DNA of 64,000 bases from Bacteroidota bacterium (GTDB lineage: Bacteria; Bacteroidota; Ignavibacteria; Ignavibacteriales; Melioribacteraceae): the NCBI GenBank assembly GCA_021801605.1, contig JAJYXU010000077.1:1-64000 (forward strand), written 5' to 3'. Positions within the stretch are counted from its first letter, which is position 1. Each line of letters opens with the position of its first letter. Position numbers and translations under genes: made by a program. Of the stretch, positions 9,840-19,332 are shown piece by piece. Under the pieces are notes generated by a model. It saw nothing but the letters and a program-made list of their open reading frames with translations. It searched no databases and was not told the DNA's origin.

Positions 9840-10208
9840 ATGTCACATAAAAGAGATTCAATTGCAGAAGACGTTAGCATCATTAGCAGCGGAGTAAAAA
9901 TTGATGGAAATCTTTACAGCGAAGGTAATGTAAGAATTGATGGAAGTATCAGAGGGAATATTTCGGTAAATGGTAATTTAACCATTGGAGATGTTAGCGA
10001 GATAAATGGCGAGGTAAAAGCTAAAAACATTACTATGAGCGGAAAGGTTTTGGGTAAAATCAATTCGGCAGAAAAACTTAAGCTGGAATCTAAAGCTTAT
10101 TTAAAAGGTGATTTGATTACAAAGTATTTAATTATAGAAGAAGGCGCTCACTTTGAAGGGTTCAGTACTATGAACAATGGCGTGCCTTCTGAAACAAAAG
10201 AAGAATGA
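9840..10208 (+). CDS. Bactofilin family cytoskeletal protein
   Basis: This 122-residue protein has the bactofilin core: an opening ISSGVKIDGNLYSEGNVRIDG followed by six-residue-periodic glycine/hydrophobic repeats that form a small right-handed beta-helix. Bactofilins polymerise without nucleotide at the inner membrane and position cell-wall enzymes. It follows an M23 peptidase gene, its probable partner. Its stop overlaps the start of an AtpZ/AtpI-like gene (ATGA), so the bactofilin pair and the ATP synthase operon may be one transcription unit. Confidence 0.9.
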   Translation: MSHKRDSIAEDVSIISSGVKIDGNLYSEGNVRIDGSIRGNISVNGNLTIGDVSEINGEVKAKNITMSGKVLGKINSAEKLKLESKAYLKGDLITKYLIIEEGAHFEGFSTMNNGVPSETKEE

Positions 10209-10462
10209 GCATAGAAAAAAAATCCAATGGGAAGATAAGTCAGTCATTCAGAAATGTTGGACCGTATCTTGGATTAGGCACACAGTTAGCAGCGTCTATA
10301 ATTCTCATGTTTTTTCTCGGTCGGTGGTTGGATGCAAAATTTAATTCAACTCCTCTCATGATTTTGATCTGTTCATTCATTGGTGGTTTTGCCGGTATTT
10401 ATAATTTTATCCATACTGTTCTGCAATTAAATCAGAAGAAAAAAATTGATGAACAAAAGTAG
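10205..10462 (+). CDS. AtpZ/AtpI-like F0F1-ATPase accessory membrane protein
   Basis: This 85-residue protein has two transmembrane helices and the family phrase GPYLGLGTQLAASIILMFFLGRWLD, which matches the small AtpZ/AtpI-type proteins encoded ahead of F-type ATPase genes. Members are thought to assist c-ring assembly or Mg2+ handling. The start codon overlaps the bactofilin stop. It precedes a second small membrane protein and then atpB. Confidence 0.75.
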   Translation: MSIEKKSNGKISQSFRNVGPYLGLGTQLAASIILMFFLGRWLDAKFNSTPLMILICSFIGGFAGIYNFIHTVLQLNQKKKIDEQK

Positions 10463-10820
10463 AATAGCTCTTCTAATTTCATTTGCAGCCGCAATTCTTA
10501 TACTTTTTCTTATTTTTTTAGAAATAATAATACCGCTTTTGGGCTACTCAATTCTTAATGCGATAGTTATTACATCGGTCAATTTCCTTCTGTTTACAAC
10601 TGCATATGCTTATTCTATCAAAAAATCCAATAAAACTTTCCTTTTATTCACAATTGGCGGTATGGGAGTGCGTCTGTTGATAATGCTTGTCCTGATATTT
10701 ATAAGCATAAAATTCTTGAAAGTTGACCTTCTTGGGTTTATATTTGCACTCTTTATTTGGTATACTTTCTTTTTAATTTTTGAAATAGCAATCGTCAGGC
10801 GTGGTTTAGAAAGACGATAA
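10449..10820 (+). CDS. ATP synthase subunit I-like membrane protein
   Basis: I start at the ATG at 10449 instead of the TTG one codon earlier in the ORF track, giving MNKSRIALL and 123 residues. Four hydrophobic helices fill the protein, with RLLIMLVLIF and FEIAIVRRGLERR at the end. The layout resembles subunit-I-type proteins encoded upstream of atpB. It overlaps the previous gene by 14 bp, which suggests coupled translation. Sequence identity in this family is low, so the name rests mainly on topology and position. Confidence 0.6.
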   Translation: MNKSRIALLISFAAAILILFLIFLEIIIPLLGYSILNAIVITSVNFLLFTTAYAYSIKKSNKTFLLFTIGGMGVRLLIMLVLIFISIKFLKVDLLGFIFALFIWYTFFLIFEIAIVRRGLERR

Positions 10821-10841
10821 AACACAAAATTTGCGTGGAAT

Positions 10842-11690
10842 ATGTGGATTTATAATCCTAATACAGTTGCCGATACCATTAAAACAGCATTAGAAGTGAG
10901 GGGGAAACAGGATACCGGCTGGATAATGCATCACGTTCTTGATTCTAGAGAACTTGACTTCACTCCTTTTGGTGTCATCCATCTACCGGAAATTCATCTG
11001 TTCGGTATAGATATCTCGATTACAAAACATGTTGTCTTCATGTGGCTTGCTCTTGTAATTTTAGTGGTTACGTTTCTTTATGTCGCCAGGACGTATAAAA
11101 AATCTCTTGTTCCGCGCGGTGTAACTAACTTAACAGAAGTATTAATTGTTTTTGTCCGTGACGAGATTGTTAAACCAACCATCGGCAAAGGTTACGAAAT
11201 ATTTTTACCTTATTTATTAACTGTATTCTTCTTCATTTTGACTTGTAATTTTCTTGGTTTGATTCCGTACGGTTCAACAGCAACCAGCAACATTGCAGTA
11301 ACGGCAACACTTGCTACAATTTCTTTTATTGTTATTCAGGTTGGCGGAATGATGAAGAATGGAGTGTTTGGATATTTGAAGGGATTAGTTCCGCATGGAA
11401 TTCCTTTGTGGTTGTTACCGATTATGATACCTGTTGAGTTACTTGGTCTATTTACCAAACCATTTGCCTTAGCTGTTCGTCTTTTTGCAAATATGACAGC
11501 CGGACATATTGTTATTTTATCCCTCTTGGGATTAATATTTATTCTTCATACATATTTTGTAGCACCCGTTTCAGTTTCATTTACATTGTTTATCTTTTTT
11601 CTTGAAATTTTAGTTGCACTGATTCAAGCATACATTTTTACAATGCTATCCTCGCTATTTATCGGGATGGCGGTTCATCAAGAACATTAA
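10842..11690 (+). CDS. atpB: ATP synthase F0 subunit a
   Basis: This 282-residue membrane protein of the F0 stator carries the key fifth-helix block FTKPFALAVRLFANMTAGHIV with the essential arginine that faces the c-ring, and an upstream FLGLIPYG motif. It forms the proton half-channels. The N-terminus is long for the family (about 70 residues before the first helix). It is followed by atpE, as in most F-type operons. Confidence 0.95.
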   Translation: MWIYNPNTVADTIKTALEVRGKQDTGWIMHHVLDSRELDFTPFGVIHLPEIHLFGIDISITKHVVFMWLALVILVVTFLYVARTYKKSLVPRGVTNLTEVLIVFVRDEIVKPTIGKGYEIFLPYLLTVFFFILTCNFLGLIPYGSTATSNIAVTATLATISFIVIQVGGMMKNGVFGYLKGLVPHGIPLWLLPIMIPVELLGLFTKPFALAVRLFANMTAGHIVILSLLGLIFILHTYFVAPVSVSFTLFIFFLEILVALIQAYIFTMLSSLFIGMAVHQEH

Positions 11691-11723
11691 TTTTAATTAA
11701 CAGAATATAACAGGAGGAATTAA

Positions 11724-11942
11724 ATGGAATTTGCATATTTAGCAGCCGGGTTCGGCGCAGCATTAACAGTTATCGGCGGTGCTTTTGGTATTGGTAAATT
11801 AGCAAGCTCGGCTATGGAAGCAAGCGGACGTCAACCTGAGGCTGCAGGCGATATCAGAACATCAATGATTATTGCCGCAGCTCTTATTGAAGGTATTTCT
11901 CTTTTCGCGCTCGTTATCTGTATTCTTTTGGCACTTAAGTAA
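11724..11942 (+). CDS. atpE: ATP synthase F0 subunit c
   Basis: This 72-residue hairpin of two helices has the polar loop SGRQPEA and the ion-binding glutamate in AALIEGIS. The glutamine and serine that characterise sodium-binding c-subunits are absent: the aligned first-helix position is isoleucine and the residue after Glu is glycine. Proton coupling is therefore more likely (inference from a by-eye alignment). A good Shine-Dalgarno, AGGAGG, precedes the ATG. Confidence 0.95.
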   Translation: MEFAYLAAGFGAALTVIGGAFGIGKLASSAMEASGRQPEAAGDIRTSMIIAAALIEGISLFALVICILLALK

Positions 11943-11983
11943 TTCTCGAGCAATAAAATTCTTTTTCGAAAAAAGGAATAGAA

Positions 11984-12529
11984 ATGAATACAATTAGTTA
12001 TTTGTTGCTGCTTGTCTTTTCTGAAGGCGGTGAAAAAAGCGGCAGTCCGCTGGATGTTAATCCCGGCGTAATATTATGGACTGTGGTAACATTCGTCTTA
12101 CTTCTGCTAATCTTGAAAAAGATTGCATGGAAGCCAATTCTCAATTCCTTGAGCGAAAGGGAAAACTTTATTAAAGATTCTTTAGAGAAAGCCGATAAAG
12201 CACAGAAAGATGCTGAAAAATTATTGGCAGAGAATAAAGTCAATCTTTCCAAAGCTGAAGAAGATGCGCAAAAAATAATTGAACAGGGAAGAGAGTTTGC
12301 TGAAAAATTGAAAACACAAATTCTTGAAGAGAGCAAAATTCAAGCAAGAAAAATGATTGTAGATGCTACGAGCGAAATCGAAAGAAAAAACAGCGAAGCG
12401 TTCATCAAACTGAAAGATCAGGTTGCGGATATTGCTGTCAATGCTGCCGAAAAAATTCTGAGAGAAACCCTGGACAAGGATAAGCAAGTGAAGTTGGTGA
12501 ATAAATATTTAGATGACATGAAAAACTAA
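11984..12529 (+). CDS. atpF: ATP synthase F0 subunit b
   Basis: This 181-residue protein has one N-terminal membrane helix (ILWTVVTFVLLLLIL) followed by a long charged coiled coil rich in Lys, Glu and Ala. That is the peripheral-stalk subunit that holds F1 static against F0. The ATG follows an AAAGGAATAG ribosome site. The stop is 1 bp before the atpH start. Confidence 0.93.
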   Translation: MNTISYLLLLVFSEGGEKSGSPLDVNPGVILWTVVTFVLLLLILKKIAWKPILNSLSERENFIKDSLEKADKAQKDAEKLLAENKVNLSKAEEDAQKIIEQGREFAEKLKTQILEESKIQARKMIVDATSEIERKNSEAFIKLKDQVADIAVNAAEKILRETLDKDKQVKLVNKYLDDMKN

Positions 12530-12530
12530 G

Positions 12531-13088
12531 ATGAGTGTTTTCCGGATTTCATACCGTTACGCAAATTCTTTAATGCTTCTTGCCGAAGAGAAGAATATTT
12601 TTCAAAAAATTTCTGATGATGCCGACCTTCTTTTTAACACGCTTAATGCATCAAAAGAACTGCGTGCTGTGTTGAAAAGTCCGGTTGTTAAGTCAACTGT
12701 TAAAAAATCATTGTTGGAAAAAATATTCCAAAATAAAATTAATAGTGAAACTCAGAGTTTTATCAATTTTGTTGTTGAAAAGAACCGGGAAGATATTCTC
12801 TTCGATATATTTAAGGAATTTCTTGTTTTAGTTGATAAAAAGAACGGAGTGGTAAAAGCAAAAGTAGTTTCTGCAGTTGATCTGAATGATCAGTTAAAAC
12901 AAAAAATGGTCGGCGGGCTTGAGAAGAAGACGAGCAAAAAAATCTCGGCAAATTATCATGTCGATCCTAATATGATTGGCGGATTCATTGTCCGTATAGA
13001 AGATACTGTTTATGATGCGTCGGTAAAACATCAATTGAGTTTACTGCGCAAAAAATTTTCTGAAGAAATAAATATTTCTAATAACTAA
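12531..13088 (+). CDS. atpH: ATP synthase F1 subunit delta
   Basis: This 185-residue protein has the OSCP/delta layout. It opens with [15 protein letters not shown], and the C-terminal signature is [25 protein letters not shown]. It joins the peripheral stalk to the top of the alpha/beta hexamer. It is nearly contiguous with atpF, which points to translational coupling. Confidence 0.93.
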   Translation: MSVFRISYRYANSLMLLAEEKNIFQKISDDADLLFNTLNASKELRAVLKSPVVKSTVKKSLLEKIFQNKINSETQSFINFVVEKNREDILFDIFKEFLVLVDKKNGVVKAKVVSAVDLNDQLKQKMVGGLEKKTSKKISANYHVDPNMIGGFIVRIEDTVYDASVKHQLSLLRKKFSEEINISNN

Positions 13089-13100
13089 AGATAAATTTAG

Positions 13101-13138
13101 TCCCGAGAAATTGGGATCCTCCGAAGAAGTCCTTCGGA
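13101..13138 (+). promoter_or_regulatory. Tandem hairpins between atpH and atpA
   Basis: Two adjacent perfect stem-loops are visible. TCCCGA-GAAA-TTGGGA has a 6-bp stem (one G-U pair) closed by a GAAA tetraloop. TCCGAAG-AAGTC-CTTCGGA has a 7-bp stem. Neither is followed by a T run, so they are unlikely terminators. They lie 21 bp before the atpA start and could adjust mRNA stability or the stoichiometry of alpha relative to the F0 subunits (inference). Confidence 0.45.
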
Positions 13139-13158
13139 CCTATGGGAGAAAAAATAAA

Positions 13159-14706
13159 ATGGCAGAAGTAAGACCCGATGAAGTTTCTGCGATATTAAGA
13201 AAACAGCTTGCCGGATTTGAAAATGAAACCGACATCTACGAAGTAGGAACCGTTCTTCAAGTTGGCGATGGTATTGCACGCGTTTATGGTTTGTCAAAAG
13301 TTATGGCGAGCGAGCTTGTTGAATTTCCAAACGATGTAATGGGAATGGTGTTAAATCTAGAAGAAGACAGCGTTGGTTGCGTTCTGTTTGGTGAAAGCAC
13401 TCTTATCAAAGAGGGCGATACCGTTAAAAGAACAAATCGAGTAGCTTCTTTTCCCGTTGGCGAAAAACTTCTCGGAAGAGTTGTTGATCCGCTCGGTGTT
13501 CCATTAGATGGAAAAGGCACGGTTCAATTTGAAAAATATATGCCTATTGAACGGAAAGCTTTGGGTGTTATTCAGCGTCAGCCCGTTAAAGAACCATTAC
13601 AAACAGGTATCACTGCAATTGATGCTATGATTCCCATAGGGCGCGGTCAACGTGAATTAATAATTGGCGACCGCCAGACCGGTAAAACTGCAGTTGCTAT
13701 TGATGCAATTATAAATCAAAAATATACACATACCGATGAAGCAAAGAAATATGGAGTGAACCCGGTGTTTTGTGTTTACGTTGCTATCGGACAAAAAAAT
13801 TCCACCGTTGCACAAGTAGTTGCAAAACTTGAAGAAGCCGGCGCAATGGAATACACAACTGTGGTTGCAGCGGCTGCATCTACTCCTGCTCCATTGCAGT
13901 ATATAGCACCTTATTCAGGCGCAACACTTGGCGAGTATTTCAGAGATAATGGAAGACATGCATTGGTTATTTATGATGATCTTTCTAAACAAGCCGTTGC
14001 TTACCGTGAACTTTCTTTGTTATTGAAAAGACCTCCTGGACGCGAAGCTTATCCGGGCGATGTTTTTTATTTACACTCACGATTATTGGAACGTGCATCT
14101 AAATTAAGTGATAATCTTGGCGGCGGAAGTCTGACAGCTTTACCAATTATTGAGACACAACAGGGTGACGTCTCCGCTTATATTCCAACAAACGTTATCT
14201 CGATTACAGACGGACAAATTTATCTCGAACCAAATTTATTTAATGCAGGTGTTCGTCCTGCTATTAACGTAGGAATTTCGGTATCCCGTGTTGGCGGCAA
14301 TGCTCAAATTAAAGGAATGAAAAAAGTTGCCGGTTCTTTGAAATTAGATCTTGCCCAGTACCGCGAACTTGAAGCTTTTGCAAAATTCGGTTCTGATCTT
14401 GATAAATCAACATTAAGAACTCTTGGAAAAGGTGCCCGGCTTGTCGAGTTGTTAAAGCAAGGTCAATACGCTCCTTCTCCTGTTGAAAAACAAGTTCTAA
14501 GCGTGTTCATCGGCACAAATAATTATTTTGAATCAATTGAAATCAAAGATGTAAAAAGATTTGAAAAAGAATTTCAAGAATATGTGGAGTTGAAGTATCC
14601 TCAAATTTTAGAGAACATCCGTCAAACAAAAGAAATGAAGGATGATACAATTCAACTTGTAAAAAAAACAGTTGAAGAATTTATTGAAAAGTTTAAGAAG
14701 AGCTAA
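13159..14706 (+). CDS. atpA: ATP synthase F1 subunit alpha
   Basis: The start is the ATG at 13159 after GGGAGAAAAAATAAA, giving [13 protein letters not shown] and 515 residues; the ORF-track TTG at 13111 lies in a hairpin region. The Walker A motif is [11 protein letters not shown], and the alpha/beta signature region [20 protein letters not shown] is present. It is a non-catalytic nucleotide-binding subunit of the F1 head. The operon continues with gamma only; beta (atpD) and epsilon (atpC) are not in this window. Confidence 0.97.
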   Translation: MAEVRPDEVSAILRKQLAGFENETDIYEVGTVLQVGDGIARVYGLSKVMASELVEFPNDVMGMVLNLEEDSVGCVLFGESTLIKEGDTVKRTNRVASFPVGEKLLGRVVDPLGVPLDGKGTVQFEKYMPIERKALGVIQRQPVKEPLQTGITAIDAMIPIGRGQRELIIGDRQTGKTAVAIDAIINQKYTHTDEAKKYGVNPVFCVYVAIGQKNSTVAQVVAKLEEAGAMEYTTVVAAAASTPAPLQYIAPYSGATLGEYFRDNGRHALVIYDDLSKQAVAYRELSLLLKRPPGREAYPGDVFYLHSRLLERASKLSDNLGGGSLTALPIIETQQGDVSAYIPTNVISITDGQIYLEPNLFNAGVRPAINVGISVSRVGGNAQIKGMKKVAGSLKLDLAQYRELEAFAKFGSDLDKSTLRTLGKGARLVELLKQGQYAPSPVEKQVLSVFIGTNNYFESIEIKDVKRFEKEFQEYVELKYPQILENIRQTKEMKDDTIQLVKKTVEEFIEKFKKS

Positions 14707-14713
14707 ATTTTAG

Positions 14714-15598
14714 ATGGCAACACTCCGCGACATAAAAGGAAGAATCAAAGGCGTTAAAAGCACCCAGCAGATCACCAAGGCAATGAAAATGGTTGCAGCT
14801 GCAAGACTACGTCGCGCTCAAGAAAATATTATTAATGCAAAGCCATACTCTAAAAAAATTGGAGAGATGCTTCAGAATCTGTTAAGAATCGAAAAGAATT
14901 TTAACAATCCTCTTTTTGTTGAGAGGGAAATAAAACGAATTGCCCTTATTGTTGTTACTTCCGACCGTGGTTTGTGCGGCGGCTTTAACATGAATGTGAT
15001 TCGTAAAGCAGAAGAATTAGCTAAAGATGAGTTTGCGAATTACAATCATAATGGAAATTTAGTTTTGTATTGTATCGGTAAAAAAGGTAATGATTACTTC
15101 ACAAAAAGACCTTACAATGTAGTTGGTTCCTACCCTGGAATTTTTTCTCATCTAAAGTTTGAATTTGCATCCGGATTGATTAAAGAACTCACCGCTAAAT
15201 ATATCTCCGGTGAGATTGACAAAGTTTTGGTTGTGTATAATGAATTTAAATCTGTCATTCAGCAGAAAACAACTGTTGAGCAATTATTCCCGATAAAACC
15301 ATTTGAAGAGAAGACAGAAGAAACGGTTCAAGATGTTAACTACATTTATGAACCGGACAAAGCAAGAATCATTGGCGCACTTTTACCTAAACATTTGAAT
15401 GCTCAAATGTGGACTACCTTGCTAGATTCTTATGCCGCTGAATTGGGAGCTAGAATGACTGCGATGGATATGGCAACAGAAAATGCAAAAGAGTTGATTC
15501 GTTCATTGAATTTAACTTATAATAAAGTTCGCCAGGCATCCATAACCAAAGAGATTTTAGAAATCGTGTCCGGAGCGAATGCCCTTAAAGAGTCCTAA
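14714..15598 (+). CDS. atpG: ATP synthase F1 subunit gamma
   Basis: This 294-residue central-stalk protein has the conserved N-terminal coiled-coil phrase RIKGVKSTQQITKAMKMVAAARL, the block TSDRGLCGGFN, and the C-terminal RMTAMDMATENA. It rotates within the alpha/beta hexamer. It begins 7 bp after atpA. It is the last gene of the ATP synthase set here; atpD-atpC must lie elsewhere, as in Chlorobi and other FCB genomes. Confidence 0.96.
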   Translation: MATLRDIKGRIKGVKSTQQITKAMKMVAAARLRRAQENIINAKPYSKKIGEMLQNLLRIEKNFNNPLFVEREIKRIALIVVTSDRGLCGGFNMNVIRKAEELAKDEFANYNHNGNLVLYCIGKKGNDYFTKRPYNVVGSYPGIFSHLKFEFASGLIKELTAKYISGEIDKVLVVYNEFKSVIQQKTTVEQLFPIKPFEEKTEETVQDVNYIYEPDKARIIGALLPKHLNAQMWTTLLDSYAAELGARMTAMDMATENAKELIRSLNLTYNKVRQASITKEILEIVSGANALKES

Positions 15599-15659
15599 AA
15601 AATTGTTTACGTTTGAAATGAATATTGTTTTTATTATCTTTCATTAGGGTTGGTATAAG

Positions 15660-16988
15660 ATGCTCGATGATTTGACCGAAAAGCTTGAGCGGGCGTTAAA
15701 AAAAATAACCGGTCAAGGTAAATTAACAGAATCAAATATTTCGGATACTCTTAGAGATATCCGGCGTGTTCTTTTAGATGCTGACGTTAATTACAAAGTC
15801 GCTAAAAAATTTATTGACGATGTTAAAGAAAAAGCGCTTGGTACAGAAGTATTAAATTCCGTTACGCCCGGACAACTCATTACAAAAATAATGTATGATG
15901 AGTTGACCCTGCTTTTAGGCGGCAGCGGCTCTGAACTTAGTTTGAATCCGTCGGGTATTACTGTAATTATGCTTATTGGACTACAAGGATGTGGTAAGAC
16001 TACATTCAGTGCCAAACTTGCAAAGTCATTAAAAAATAAAAAAAGAAATGTTCTTTTAGTTGCTGCAGATGTTTACAGACCTGCTGCTATTAAACAATTG
16101 CAAATTTTGGGAAGTCAAATTGACGTTCCGGTTTTTACAATTGATGGTAGCAAAGAACCTGTAAAGATAGCTTCAGAGTCATTGAACTATGCGAAGGAAA
16201 ATGGACTCAATACTGTCATCATTGATACGGCGGGGCGTTTACATATTGATGATGATATGATGAATGAAGCCGCACAAATTAAAGCGAAGGTTAATCCAAC
16301 CGAAACTTTATTTGTTGTAGATTCGATGACGGGACAGGATGCTGTTAATTCAGCAAAAGCTTTTCACGAGAAAGTTGAATTTGATGGTGTTGTTCTTACA
16401 AAACTTGATGGAGATTCACGCGGAGGTTGTGTTCTTTCAATTCGCGCTGTTGTTGACCGCCCGGTTAAGTTTGTAAGTCTGGGTGAGAAATTAGATTCGA
16501 TAGAATCTTTTTATCCGGAGAGAATGGCTTCTAGGATTCTTGGTAAAGGAGATGTAATTTCTCTTGTTGAAAAAGCTCAAGCTCAATTTGACGAGAAAGA
16601 AGCCGAATATCTTGAGAAGAAATTTAAAGAGAACAAATTCGACTTTGATGATTTCTTGAAACAGATCAAGATGATCAAAAAAATGGGTTCATTGAAAAGT
16701 CTTCTTGGAATGGTACCGGGCATTAGTTCGGCAATAAAGAATGCAGATGTTGATGAAAAACAGCTCGTTGTCGTTGAATCAATTATTCAGTCTATGACAA
16801 AAAAAGAAAGAACTAATCCAAAAATTTTGAACGGAAGCAGAAGAAAAAGAATTGCAAGAGGAAGTGGAAACACTGTTCAAGATGTAAATAGATTGATTAA
16901 GCAGTATGAACAAATGCAGCAGATGATGAAAATGATGAATAAGAACAGTGGGAAATTTTCATTACCAAAAAACATGAGATATAATTAG
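15660..16988 (+). CDS. ffh: Signal recognition particle protein Ffh (SRP54)
   Basis: This 442-residue GTPase has the N domain, then G domain motifs GLQGCGKTTFSAKLA, DTAGRLHIDDDMM and TKLDGDSRGG. The C-terminal methionine-rich M domain includes NGSRRKRIARGSG, which contacts the SRP RNA, and a run of Met residues (QMQQMMKMMNK) that binds signal sequences. It delivers nascent membrane proteins to FtsY. It opens the classical ffh-rpsP-khpA-rimM-trmD-rplS order. Confidence 0.97.
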   Translation: MLDDLTEKLERALKKITGQGKLTESNISDTLRDIRRVLLDADVNYKVAKKFIDDVKEKALGTEVLNSVTPGQLITKIMYDELTLLLGGSGSELSLNPSGITVIMLIGLQGCGKTTFSAKLAKSLKNKKRNVLLVAADVYRPAAIKQLQILGSQIDVPVFTIDGSKEPVKIASESLNYAKENGLNTVIIDTAGRLHIDDDMMNEAAQIKAKVNPTETLFVVDSMTGQDAVNSAKAFHEKVEFDGVVLTKLDGDSRGGCVLSIRAVVDRPVKFVSLGEKLDSIESFYPERMASRILGKGDVISLVEKAQAQFDEKEAEYLEKKFKENKFDFDDFLKQIKMIKKMGSLKSLLGMVPGISSAIKNADVDEKQLVVVESIIQSMTKKERTNPKILNGSRRKRIARGSGNTVQDVNRLIKQYEQMQQMMKMMNKNSGKFSLPKNMRYN

Positions 16989-17015
16989 TTTATAAAATCA
17001 ATAAGGAGTAACAAA

Positions 17016-17438
17016 TTGGCAGTTAAGTTAAGACTGAGAAGAATGGGAAAGAAAAAACAGCCGGTCTATAAAGTAGTTGCGGCTGATGCACGTTCACCAA
17101 GAGATGGTAAATTTATAGAAGCTATTGGTCTGTATAATCCCAAGACTGATCCGGCAACTGTAGATATTAAAGAAGCCCGGGCAATCTATTGGTTAGGTGT
17201 TGGCGCTCAACCTACAGACACCGTAAAAAATCTTTTATCTCATCAAGGTATAATTCTAAAACGGGAATTGATGAAGCAAGGTTTAAGCGAAGAACAGATT
17301 ACATTAAAAATGGATGAATGGAAAAAGCTAAACGAAGCGAATTTAGCGGCAGCATCAAAAAAGAAATCAGAAAAAGCTAAAGCAAAGAAAGCATCAGCTG
17401 AAAAGCAAGATAAAACTGATAGCGAAGCGGAAGTATAG
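17016..17438 (+). CDS. rpsP: 30S ribosomal protein S16 (TTG start)
   Basis: The start codon is TTG, preceded by AAGGAG at good spacing, giving [19 protein letters not shown], the standard S16 opening. The 140 residues are longer than the usual 80-90: a C-terminal tail is rich in Lys, Ala and Glu ([15 protein letters not shown]), as often seen in Bacteroidetes/Chlorobi. It is a small-subunit assembly protein within the ffh-rplS operon. Confidence 0.96.
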   Translation: MAVKLRLRRMGKKKQPVYKVVAADARSPRDGKFIEAIGLYNPKTDPATVDIKEARAIYWLGVGAQPTDTVKNLLSHQGIILKRELMKQGLSEEQITLKMDEWKKLNEANLAAASKKKSEKAKAKKASAEKQDKTDSEAEV

Positions 17439-17526
17439 AGTACTGCTTCCGAGATAGACTAATTCCTTACGGAATGGCTTGCACTAATTACGTACTCTGA
17501 CGATCACTTAATGTAAAGGTAGTCTC

Positions 17527-17760
17527 ATGAAGGAATTTATTGAATTTATTGCGAAACACCTTGTTGACTCTCCAGATAGTGTTGTTCTGGAAGAAACCAC
17601 ACCCGACGAAAAAACTGTTGAACTTTCGCTCAAAGTCGGCGCAGATGATGTAGGTAAAGTTATCGGCAAACAAGGTAAAACCGCTCAAGCAATGAGAACC
17701 TTGCTTACGGCAATTGCTGCAAAAGATGGTAAGCGCGCTATCTTAAAAATATTGGATTAA
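17527..17760 (+). CDS. khpA: KH domain RNA-binding protein KhpA
   Basis: This 77-residue single KH domain has the GxxG loop in GKVIGKQGKTAQAMRTLL. KhpA proteins bind RNA widely and, with KhpB/EloR, affect cell division and sRNA function in other bacteria. The place between rpsP and rimM is the conserved one for this gene. RBS AAAGGTAGTCTC precedes the ATG. Confidence 0.93.
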   Translation: MKEFIEFIAKHLVDSPDSVVLEETTPDEKTVELSLKVGADDVGKVIGKQGKTAQAMRTLLTAIAAKDGKRAILKILD

Positions 17761-17771
17761 TCAATTTAACT

Positions 17772-18290
17772 GTGGATGAATTATTTCTTATTGCGGAAAT
17801 TAAAGCAGTTCATGGTTCAAACGGTTTTGTTTTGATTGATTCATTCTCTGATTTCTCAGAAAGATTTTTTAAGCTGAATTCTGTTTTTTTAGAACTGTTC
17901 GGCTCGAAGAAAGAGTTCTTTGTTGAAAATGTTATGGAAGTTGGCGGCAGAATTGCACTCAAGTTCAAAAATTTTAATTCCGGCGAGGATGTTAATTTCC
18001 TTCTCGGGAAGAAAATTTTTGTTACTGGAGAAAATTCTGTTAAGCTTTCAAAAGACACTTACTTCGTACACGATTTAATTGGTAGTGAAGTCTATCGAGA
18101 TTCAATATTTCTCGGTTTTTTAGTAGATGTCCTAGCTTATCCCGCTAACGATGTTTATGTAATCAAAAAGATTGATAATAAAAAAATTTTAATACCGGCA
18201 ATTAAAGATTATATACTTTTCTTTGACCCGGCTAAGAAGAGATTAGAATTAGTGCCTGATTGTGATTTGCTCTACGATGATGAGAATTGA
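17772..18290 (+). CDS. rimM: Ribosome maturation factor RimM
   Basis: A 172-residue protein with a GTG start 11 bp after khpA. The N-terminal RimM domain opens with AEIKAVHGSNGFVLIDSF, and the C-terminal PRC barrel includes LIPAIKDYILFFDPAKKRL. RimM helps 30S head assembly by binding S19. It overlaps the trmD start, in the conserved rimM-trmD order. Confidence 0.9.
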   Translation: MDELFLIAEIKAVHGSNGFVLIDSFSDFSERFFKLNSVFLELFGSKKEFFVENVMEVGGRIALKFKNFNSGEDVNFLLGKKIFVTGENSVKLSKDTYFVHDLIGSEVYRDSIFLGFLVDVLAYPANDVYVIKKIDNKKILIPAIKDYILFFDPAKKRLELVPDCDLLYDDEN

Positions 18291-18960
18291 TATTATCTCT
18301 GCTGTTCCAGACTCTCTTACAAGTCCGCTTAATACAAGCATACTGAAGAGAGCCCAAGAACGAAATAAAGTTGAAATTGTTGTGCATAATTTACGTGATT
18401 ATGCTTACGATAAACATAAACAGATTGATGATAAGCCGTTTGGCGGCGGACCCGGAATGCTTCTTAAACCGGAACCGTTCTTTGAATGTATTGAAAAACT
18501 TCTTATCGAACGAAAATACGACCATATAATTTTTCCTACTCCGGGAGGAAAAATTTACGATCAAAAGATGGCAAACAATTTTTCACTCGTTGAGAATTTG
18601 ATGATTATAGCCGGGCATTACAAAGGCGTTGATGACAGAGTCCGTCAAAAATTTGCAACAGACGAAATCTCGATTGGGCATTATGTTTTAACCGGCGGAG
18701 AAATTGTTGCCCTCGCAATAATTGATTCAGTGGTGCGGCTAATACCGGGAGTGTTGAATGATAGTGAGTCGGCTTTGAATGATTCTCTGATGGATGGTGA
18801 TTTTATTGAGGCGCCTTATTACACACGTCCAGCTGAATATAAAGAAATGACCGTGCCGGAAGTTTTATTATCCGGTCATGAAAAAAAAATAAAAGAGTGG
18901 AAAAAAGCTCAATCAAAAGTTTTAACTGAAAAATGGAAAAAAATAAATAGCATGGAGTAA
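18280..18960 (+). CDS. trmD: tRNA (guanine-N1)-methyltransferase TrmD
   Basis: I choose the second of two adjacent ATGs (18280), giving MRIDIISAVPDSL, the usual TrmD opening; the ORF-track GTG at 18262 adds six residues. About 226 residues long. The SAM-binding trefoil knot shows GGGPGMLLKPEP, IAGHYKGVDDRV and ISIGHYVLTGGE. It methylates G37 of tRNAs reading CCN/CUN/CGG codons and prevents frameshifting. The start lies inside the end of rimM (11 bp overlap). Confidence 0.95.
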   Translation: MRIDIISAVPDSLTSPLNTSILKRAQERNKVEIVVHNLRDYAYDKHKQIDDKPFGGGPGMLLKPEPFFECIEKLLIERKYDHIIFPTPGGKIYDQKMANNFSLVENLMIIAGHYKGVDDRVRQKFATDEISIGHYVLTGGEIVALAIIDSVVRLIPGVLNDSESALNDSLMDGDFIEAPYYTRPAEYKEMTVPEVLLSGHEKKIKEWKKAQSKVLTEKWKKINSME

Positions 18961-18966
18961 TTAGTA

Positions 18967-19314
18967 ATGGACAAATTAAATGAACTAACAAAAGAGCAAC
19001 TGCGTACGGATTTCCCGGCGTTTAAAACCGGAGATCATATTCGTGTGCATGTTAGAGTTATTGAGGGTGATAAAGAAAGAATCCAGCCGTTTGAAGGCGA
19101 TGTTATAAGTATCAGAGGCGCCGGATTGAATAAAACTTTCACTGTCCGCAAAATTGCAAGCGGTGTTGGTGTTGAGAGAATATTTTCTTACAACTCACCT
19201 AAACTTGCTAAAGTAGAGATGGTTCGCGAAGGTAAAGTTAGAAGAGCAAAACTTTTCTACTTGAGGGAACTCTCCGGTAAAGCTGCTCGTATCAAAGATA
19301 AAAACCAGAAGTAA
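18967..19314 (+). CDS. rplS: 50S ribosomal protein L19
   Basis: This 115-residue protein has the L19 phrases [26 protein letters not shown] and [21 protein letters not shown]. It sits at the 30S-50S interface. It is the last gene of the ffh operon. The terminator after it appears to be interrupted by an inserted palindromic element (see 19333-19495). Confidence 0.97.
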   Translation: MDKLNELTKEQLRTDFPAFKTGDHIRVHVRVIEGDKERIQPFEGDVISIRGAGLNKTFTVRKIASGVGVERIFSYNSPKLAKVEMVREGKVRRAKLFYLRELSGKAARIKDKNQK

Positions 19315-19332
19315 ATTTTATTCATATTTCTG

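Noticed and set aside
10205-15598. Missing atpD/atpC as evidence of a broken ATP synthase operon
   Set aside because: All present genes are intact, and separation of beta and epsilon from the rest is normal in Chlorobi-Bacteroidetes relatives.
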